This document shows, one piece after another, positions 57,988 to 64,000 of a stretch of DNA of 64,000 nucleotides (position 1 is its first letter; each line of letters opens with the position of its first letter). Below the pieces are notes generated by a model. It worked only from the letters and a program-made list of their open reading frames with translations. It made no database searches and was not told the origin of the DNA. Source of the DNA: Candidatus Kuenenia stuttgartensis. GTDB taxonomy: Bacteria > Planctomycetota > Phycisphaerae > Phycisphaerales > SM1A02. Position numbers and translations under genes: made by a program. The stretch lies in assembly GCA_945902075.1 (NCBI GenBank), contig CAMDMA010000001.1:62001-126000 (forward strand), read 5' to 3'.

Positions 57988-59304
57988 TTACATGTTCTCG
58001 AAGCGGAGACTCTCTGCAAGGCGCGGGTCCTTCTTGGCGACGAGCGCGACACGCGAGAGAGTTCCGATCGTTCCTGCGGCGACTGCGCCGAGCACGCCGA
58101 TGGCGAGCAGGAAATTGACAGGGTTTCCAAAGTGCGTCGGCTCGTCCGCGTACTTCGCGGAGACCTCAGCGTATGTCTTGAACTCGCCAATGTCGTGCGG
58201 AATCTCTGGCATCACGAGCCAGTAGAGATCGACGTAGTGAAAGCAGAGCATCCACACCGCACCCGCAGCAAGGACGAGCGGCATGCGCTTTGGCCACTTG
58301 CTGATCATCAAGACGAAGGGCACGACAAAGTGACCGAAGAGCAGCGCGAAACTGAACGGCGCCCAGCCGCCGATTTGTCGACCAAGGAACCACCCCGTCT
58401 CTTCCGGGATGTTTGCGTACCAAATCAGCATGTACTGGCTGAACGCGATGTAGGCCCAGAACACCATGCCAAAGGCGAACATGAGTTTGCCCATGTCTTG
58501 AAAGTGCTCGCTTGTCACGATGCCCTTGAGTACACCCAGCGTGCGCAGGCGGACTGTGACCAAAATCATGCCCGAGAATCCAGCTGTTGCGCAGCCGCAG
58601 AAGAAGTACACGCCAAACATCGTCGAGAACCACGCGGGCGAGATCGACATGATCCAATCAAACGCGGCGAAGGTCGTCGTGAGTCCAAAGAGGATGGCGG
58701 TTGGTGCAGCAAACTTCTGCATGCGCTCACTGATCGCAATGTCTCCTGACTCGTCCTGCCGCACACTGTTGTTGAAGAAGAAGGACGCCAGTACCGCCCA
58801 CACCACGAAGTACACTGCGGCGCGAATCCAGAAGAATGTCGGGTTCAGAAACGCGGTCTTCTGCACGACGATGTCGTACTCAGCTGGCGCGTTCGCACGC
58901 ATCGTTTCAAGGTCAGCCCACGTCCACACGATGCCGGCCTTTCCAAGCGCCCACAGCACAGCAAACGGCAGGAAGAGAACCCAGATCCAACGAAGGTTGG
59001 CGGCGATCGCCTCGGCCGGGCGACGGACTGCGACGGACCAGCCTGCGCGCGTGAGATGCTGGATGAAGACGAAAAACAATCCACCAAGGCACATCGAAAG
59101 GCCGTACAGGAACGCGATGAGATACGCGCGCCAAAAGTGGCCCGGAGTCGTATCGAATGCGCCGGTGTAACCGATCGCAGCTCCACCGCCGAGGCCCACG
59201 ACCGCGAGGCCAAGAGCGATGTTTCGGAATCCAAGCGCGAACGCCGGGAGCTGCACGTTGCTTGCGCCGAGGTCGGCGGCATGCGTCGAGGCGTGGCCCA
59301 TCAC
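57988..59304 (-). CDS. actF: Alternative Complex III subunit ActF (quinol:cytochrome c oxidoreductase)
   Basis: About 10 TM segments; RPAEAIAANLRWIWVLFLPFAVL, FAFGMVFWAYIAFSQYMLIWYANIPEETGWF; operon position. Confidence 0.88.
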   Translation of the reverse strand: MMGHASTHAADLGASNVQLPAFALGFRNIALGLAVVGLGGGAAIGYTGAFDTTPGHFWRAYLIAFLYGLSMCLGGLFFVFIQHLTRAGWSVAVRRPAEAIAANLRWIWVLFLPFAVLWALGKAGIVWTWADLETMRANAPAEYDIVVQKTAFLNPTFFWIRAAVYFVVWAVLASFFFNNSVRQDESGDIAISERMQKFAAPTAILFGLTTTFAAFDWIMSISPAWFSTMFGVYFFCGCATAGFSGMILVTVRLRTLGVLKGIVTSEHFQDMGKLMFAFGMVFWAYIAFSQYMLIWYANIPEETGWFLGRQIGGWAPFSFALLFGHFVVPFVLMISKWPKRMPLVLAAGAVWMLCFHYVDLYWLVMPEIPHDIGEFKTYAEVSAKYADEPTHFGNPVNFLLAIGVLGAVAAGTIGTLSRVALVAKKDPRLAESLRFENM

Positions 59305-59999
59305 TTCACCTCACCCTTCTTCAGGTTATCGCGGAGTTCCGGCGGAACATCCTGTAGCGACGCGTTCTGCGAAAGCTGAAGTGCCTTCACATACGCGGCG
59401 ATCGCCCAACGGTCCTCGAGATCGATTTGCGCACCGTAGCCCGCCATGTTGCGGATTCCATTGGTGACCACGTTGTAGAGCATGCCCAACGAGTGCTCGC
59501 GCACCAGCGGGTCGTGCAAGCTCTTCGCCTGTACCCAGCTCGTGCCGTTGACCGGCCCCTCGCTATTCGACATCAGTTCCATCGCGCGCTTATTCACCGC
59601 ACCGTCGCCAAATCCGGCATAGCCGTGGCAGACGCTGCAGTAAATGTTGTAACGCTGCTGCCCGCGAGCGAGGAACTCGTCGCTCATCGCAAGACCCGCG
59701 GGAAGCGCCTCAGCCCACTTGCCATCGACCACGCCCTCGAAGAGATGCGCATCGAGCTTCGTCTCGCCCTTTGCGACAGTCCCGGCAACGTCGTAGCGCT
59801 GCGCGCGACCGTCGGCGAACAGCGGGTTTTGCCCCTGCGGCTTGAACTTCGGTTGGAAGTCCATGTCGAAGAAGATGTGTACAGCTCGCTCGGGATCGGG
59901 TGTTGCGCGAACACGCGCGATGACCACCGGCGGAATTGCGAGGGCAAGCGCAGCGAGCGCACCCGTAAAGAGCATCCAGCGTGGGGGGAGCGGAATCAT
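59301..59999 (-). CDS. actE: ActE, monoheme cytochrome c of Alternative Complex III
   Basis: RGQQRYNIYCSVCHGYAGFGDG; MTNGIRNMAGYGAQI-like C-terminal Met; operon position. Confidence 0.9.
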   Translation of the reverse strand: MIPLPPRWMLFTGALAALALAIPPVVIARVRATPDPERAVHIFFDMDFQPKFKPQGQNPLFADGRAQRYDVAGTVAKGETKLDAHLFEGVVDGKWAEALPAGLAMSDEFLARGQQRYNIYCSVCHGYAGFGDGAVNKRAMELMSNSEGPVNGTSWVQAKSLHDPLVREHSLGMLYNVVTNGIRNMAGYGAQIDLEDRWAIAAYVKALQLSQNASLQDVPPELRDNLKKGEVK

Positions 60000-60002
60000 G
60001 GG

Positions 60003-60623
60003 TCAGTCCTCCACCATCTCGACCGAAATCGGTCCGAGGGTCTTGAGGAACTCCTCTGTCTTCTTGGGCAGAAACTTGGGGTCGCGCGCTTCGATCACGA
60101 TGAAGAAGCGATCGTTTGAGGCGCGGCGGAACCGGTTCGACTTGAACAACGGGTGATACAGCTGGGGGAGGCCGTTGAAGAGGAACATCAACTTCACGCA
60201 CGCGAGCGCGGAGAAGAGGATGGTCAACTCAAATATGACCGGAATGAACGCCGGGAGACTCATCGCTGGCTTGCCGGAAATCAGGAATGGATAACCCGTC
60301 ACCCACACGCCTGCCCAGATCGTCCAACCAACCGAGTTGGTAAAAGTCTGCAGCAGGAACGCCGCCGCGGTTCCGGTGGCACCTGCACCGAATACGAGGA
60401 GCGGAAGAATGGTGCGCTTGATTCCCATCGCGCCGTCAAGCCCGTGCACGGGAAACGGCGTGTGGCAATCCCACCACTTGAAGCCCGCATCGCGGCACTT
60501 CTCCGCAGCGGCCATCAGGTCGCCTGGCGTCTCAAATTCGGCGAGAAGGCCGTACATACGAGTCGCCTTGGGGGCGGGCTCGCGAGCCTGTGTTTCAGAG
60601 GGTGTGGTGACGATGGTCGCCAT
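60003..60623 (-). CDS. actD: ActD (DUF3341) of Alternative Complex III
   Basis: MYGLLAEFETPGDLMAAAEKCRDAGFKWWDCHTPFPVHGLDGAMGI. Confidence 0.92.
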   Translation of the reverse strand: MATIVTTPSETQAREPAPKATRMYGLLAEFETPGDLMAAAEKCRDAGFKWWDCHTPFPVHGLDGAMGIKRTILPLLVFGAGATGTAAAFLLQTFTNSVGWTIWAGVWVTGYPFLISGKPAMSLPAFIPVIFELTILFSALACVKLMFLFNGLPQLYHPLFKSNRFRRASNDRFFIVIEARDPKFLPKKTEEFLKTLGPISVEMVED

Positions 60624-60653
60624 GGTGTTAAACCTTCGAATTGTCGCCGTGAC

Positions 60654-62123
60654 TTAGTGATTTCCGTGCGCGTGATCATGACCCTGCGCATGGCCATGAC
60701 CATGCTTCCCTGCACCCGCTCCATGCGGATCTGCTTGTGGCATGACGGCCTTCACTTCGGCCATCGCGATCATCGGGAGGTAGCGGCAGAACAGGAGGAA
60801 CAGCGTGAAGAAGAGACCAAACGCGCCCACCATCGTGCCGATGTCGACCCAGGTTGGGGTGAAGAGATCCCACGAGCTTGGAAGGAAGTCGTTCGCAAGA
60901 CTCGACACGATGATCACGAAGCGCTCAAACCACATGCCGACATTCACGATGATTGAGAGGACAAACATGATCGGGATGCTGGTGCGAATGCGCTTCGACC
61001 AGAAGAGTTGCGGCGTGATCACGTTGCAACTCACCATCAACAGATAGGCCCACCAATACTGACCGAACGCGCGATTGATAAACGCAAACTTCTCGTACAT
61101 CGCGCCGGAGTACCACGCGATGAAGAACTCCATCGAGTAGGCATAGCCAACCATGCAGCCGGTCACGAGAATGACCTTGTTCATGTTGTCGAGATGGCGG
61201 AGCGTGATGAGGTCTTTAAGACCGAAGAGTTCGCGCGCCGGAACGGCGAGCGTGACCACCATGGCGAAGCCGGAGAAAATCGCACCCGCAACGAAGTACG
61301 GGGGGAAGATCGTGGTGTGCCAACCGGGGAGTTGCGATGTCGCGAAGTCAAACGACACGACCGAGTGCACCGAGAGAACCAGCGGCGTAGAGAGCGCTGC
61401 AAGCAAGAGGTACGCACGCTCGTAGCGGTGCCAGTGACGATTCGAGCCGCGCCAGCCGAGCGCGAAGAGGCCATATCCCAGCTGCTGAACCTTGCCCTTT
61501 GCACGATCGCGAAGCGTCGCAAGATCAGGAACCATGCCCGTGTACCAGAACAGGAGCGACACGGTGAAGTACGTCGAAACTGCGAAGACGTCCCACAGAA
61601 GCGGTGAGCGGAACTGAGGCCACATCTCCATCTGGTTGGGGATTGGGAAGAGCCAGTACGCAAACCACACGCGACCGACGTGGATACCCGGGAACGTGCC
61701 AGCGCAGATGACTGCGAAGATGGTCATTGCTTCGGCGAATCGATTGATTCCTGTTCGCCACTTCTGACGGAACAGGAAGAGAATCGCGCTGATGAGTGTT
61801 CCGGCGTGACCGATACCGACCCAGAACACGAAGTTCGTGATGTCGTACGCCCACATGACGGGGTTGTTGAGACCCCACACGCCAACGCCGGTGAAGATCA
61901 GGTAGGTGATGCAGAGGCCGAGCAGACTAAGAAGCCCAAGCGACGCTCCGAACGCGACGTACCACGCAAACGGAGCCTTCTCGGCCTCGCTCACACGGCA
62001 CACGGTCGCTGTGACCTGTCCAAAAGTGTCCATGTTGAGGACGAGCGGAGCGCGCTCGCCAGGACGATCGATGGTGTTGTCGCTGACGCGACCGATGTGA
62101 GAGTCTGGTGAGAGGGTCGTCAT
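60654..62123 (-). CDS. actC: ActC (NrfD-like integral membrane subunit) of Alternative Complex III
   Basis: [60 protein letters not shown]. Confidence 0.93.
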   Translation of the reverse strand: MTTLSPDSHIGRVSDNTIDRPGERAPLVLNMDTFGQVTATVCRVSEAEKAPFAWYVAFGASLGLLSLLGLCITYLIFTGVGVWGLNNPVMWAYDITNFVFWVGIGHAGTLISAILFLFRQKWRTGINRFAEAMTIFAVICAGTFPGIHVGRVWFAYWLFPIPNQMEMWPQFRSPLLWDVFAVSTYFTVSLLFWYTGMVPDLATLRDRAKGKVQQLGYGLFALGWRGSNRHWHRYERAYLLLAALSTPLVLSVHSVVSFDFATSQLPGWHTTIFPPYFVAGAIFSGFAMVVTLAVPARELFGLKDLITLRHLDNMNKVILVTGCMVGYAYSMEFFIAWYSGAMYEKFAFINRAFGQYWWAYLLMVSCNVITPQLFWSKRIRTSIPIMFVLSIIVNVGMWFERFVIIVSSLANDFLPSSWDLFTPTWVDIGTMVGAFGLFFTLFLLFCRYLPMIAMAEVKAVMPQADPHGAGAGKHGHGHAQGHDHAHGNH

Positions 62124-64000
62124 GAGTGCGCCCCGTGATCGTGATCGTGACCGTGATCGTGATCGTGATCGTGATCGTGCCCGTGATCGTCGTGCGAATG
62201 CTCGACGCCGGGATTGTTAACCCGCGCGAGATACTTCACGCGCGGCTTGGTGTTGAGTTCCTCAAGCAAGTCGTAGCTGAGCTTGCTCTTGACGAGTGCC
62301 GCAACGCGGCTCTTCGAGTCGTTGAGGTCGCCGAAGACAATTGCCTGCGTCGGGCACGCTTGTTGGCATGCGGTGACAACAGCGCCATCTTCAATCGACC
62401 AAGTTTCTCGGCCGCCATCCACGCCCCCTGCTTGCGCCCAAGCGTTCTTGGCACGAATCTTTGCCTCCTGGATGCGTTGCATGCAGAACGAGCACTTCTC
62501 CATCACGCCGCGCGAACGCACCGTGACCTCGGGGTTGAACTGCATTCGCGACCACGCGGCTGGCTTGTCCGTGATCGGATAGTGGTCTTCGGCAATCGAC
62601 TTGTAGTACTCGGGCTCGACCTTGAGGAAGCCTTCCTCGCGGGAGGGCTCGCGTCGCTGGTAATCGAAGAAGTTGAACCGCCGCACCTTGTACGGGCAGT
62701 TGTTGCTGCAGTAGCGCGTGCCAATGCAGCGGTTGTAAATCATTACGTTGATGCCCTGCTCGTCATGCACGGTCGCGGCGACGGGGCAAACCTGCTCGCA
62801 GGGAGCGTTCTCGCACTGCATGCATGTCAGCGGCTGGACCGCGAAACCTACGGGGCTGTCCGCGTTCGCGCCGCGGAAGTACCGATCGACGCGAATCCAG
62901 TGCATCTCGCGGCCGCGCGCAACCATCGCCTTCCCGACGATGGGCACATTGTTCTCCGCTTGGCACGCGACAACGCACGCGCTGCAGCCCGTGCAAGTCG
63001 ACAGGTCGATCGACATCGCCCAGCGGTACTTCGCGCCGTCGAGGTTGTTCTCCTCCCAAAGCGAAAGCTTGTGCGCAACGTGGGTGACGTGACGCGCGAA
63101 GTCGGGATGTTCCTTGTAGTGCGTGAGGCTCGATGAGCGCACGAGACTTGGGAGTCGTGCTTGAATGCCATCGAGCGGCACACTCTCGATGAGAGCATCA
63201 GCTGCGCCGTGATCTTGCGTGTGGGCGAACTCATACCGAGTTCCAGTGAGCGCAATCGTCGCCTTACCGCCGCCAAGCGATGTGGTCGTTCGCAGCGGAT
63301 AGGCGTTAAATCCTGCGCCGTTTGCGATACGCCCACCGGCCTCAGCGCGCCCGTACCCGAGAGCGATCGTGGCGCAGTCCTCGGCATGACCGGGAAGCTT
63401 CCACGCCGCAGCCTCGATGGTGGCTGCGCCAACGGTGACCCGCATCATGTCGCCCGACTTGACGCCGAGCTTGCGCGCGGTGGCGGGTGCGAGCAACAGC
63501 GCGTTGTCCCAGGTGATCTTCGTTGCGGGATCAGGAAGCTCTTGGAGCCAGCCGAGATTTGCGAAGTAGCCGTCGGCAACCTTCGCATCGAAGATCAGGC
63601 CGACCTCCATCTCCGCACCAACAGTGGCGGCGGCGACGGTGCAAAGTGTCGCGATGCCCGATGCGTTCGCAGAAGCCATCTTGGATGCCTTCGTCGCAGT
63701 AGCTTCGACATAGCCGCGATCAAGGTTCTGCCTCCACCACGATTCGAACGCAGCGCCCGAAAGACCACTCACCTTCATGTGCGCGCGGCGCACGATTTCA
63801 TAGCTCGATGACTGCTCGTCGGCCGTCAGCGCTGCAAGGACCTCAAGTGCGCAGCGACCACCCTGCTCGTTGTCGATGATCGGGAGGATGAGCGGCTGCT
63901 GCGTTGTGATGGTGCCATCGACGGCGCGTCCATCGCCCCAGCACTCAAGGCTATGGGCGGCAGGCACGCTCCACGTGCACGCGGGGGACTTGCTTGTTTC
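62120..64000 (-). CDS. actB: ActB (Fe-S cluster / molybdopterin-like subunit) of Alternative Complex III, N-terminus beyond window
   Basis: [58 protein letters not shown]; frame open at the right edge. Confidence 0.93.
   Translation of the reverse strand, partial: ETSKSPACTWSVPAAHSLECWGDGRAVDGTITTQQPLILPIIDNEQGGRCALEVLAALTADEQSSSYEIVRRAHMKVSGLSGAAFESWWRQNLDRGYVEATATKASKMASANASGIATLCTVAAATVGAEMEVGLIFDAKVADGYFANLGWLQELPDPATKITWDNALLLAPATARKLGVKSGDMMRVTVGAATIEAAAWKLPGHAEDCATIALGYGRAEAGGRIANGAGFNAYPLRTTTSLGGGKATIALTGTRYEFAHTQDHGAADALIESVPLDGIQARLPSLVRSSSLTHYKEHPDFARHVTHVAHKLSLWEENNLDGAKYRWAMSIDLSTCTGCSACVVACQAENNVPIVGKAMVARGREMHWIRVDRYFRGANADSPVGFAVQPLTCMQCENAPCEQVCPVAATVHDEQGINVMIYNRCIGTRYCSNNCPYKVRRFNFFDYQRREPSREEGFLKVEPEYYKSIAEDHYPITDKPAAWSRMQFNPEVTVRSRGVMEKCSFCMQRIQEAKIRAKNAWAQAGGVDGGRETWSIEDGAVVTACQQACPTQAIVFGDLNDSKSRVAALVKSKLSYDLLEELNTKPRVKYLARVNNPGVEHSHDDHGHDHDHDHDHGHDHDHGAHS
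62134..62194. repeat. 6-bp-periodic repeat (GATCGT) encoding His/Asp-rich ActB tail
   Basis: cgtgatcgtgatcgtgaccgtgatcgtgatcgtgatcgtgatcgtgcccgtgatcgtcg; encodes [20 protein letters not shown]. Confidence 0.9.

Noticed and set aside
62134-62194. Possible CRISPR-like repeat
   Set aside because: Period is only 6 bp with no spacers; it is a coding repeat.
62126-63136. 336-aa plus-strand ORF beginning [23 protein letters not shown]
   Set aside because: Apparent hydrophobic segment is the antisense of the His-Asp repeat of actB.

Overview
GC-rich bacterial chromosome segment with almost no non-coding space. Planctomycetota/Phycisphaerae-like origin is inferred from the planctomycete-style prepilin, the GC-rich dockerin-like C-termini and the ECF sigma type. 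Main blocks, left to right: (1) 3' part of alaS, an HD-like protein, acetyl-CoA synthetase, then a DtxR/MntR-family regulator followed by a four-gene TroABCD-type metal ABC transporter with two back-to-back 16-bp palindromes at its start; (2) a prepilin-like gene and a secreted dockerin-like protein; (3) a ~16 kb minus-strand run (about 27.9 to 11.2 kb) encoding a type IV pilus/type II secretion-like machine (PilM/N/O-like, secretin, GspE/PilB with MshEN, GspF/PilC, several pseudopilins), interleaved with STAS, HD-GYP, REC, histidine kinase, TPR and PilZ proteins; (4) serC, a flavin reductase-like protein, LMW-PTP, sthA; (5) a tmRNA (ssrA) not called by the ORF track, with a structured inverted-repeat region after it; (6) an ECF sigma factor plus a small unknown protein, and a MacAB-TolC-like efflux operon; (7) a large secreted Cys-rich dockerin-like protein with a clear terminator and 5'UTR hairpins, clpS, an oxidoreductase, DUF1573, PhaR-N and prenyltransferase-like proteins; (8) a respiratory block: heme A/heme O synthases, DUF3179, an aa3-type cytochrome oxidase operon, SCO, and Alternative Complex III genes actF-actB running off the right edge. 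Best leads: the c-di-GMP-linked secretion/pilus cluster, a hairpin-rich terminator-ended intergenic region at 51.2-51.7 kb, the MntR-type tandem operator, His-rich tails on adjacent respiratory subunits, and repeated short minisatellites at gene starts. No CRISPR array, transposase, integrase or recognisable defence system was seen. All family assignments are from reading the proteins by eye; no searches were run.
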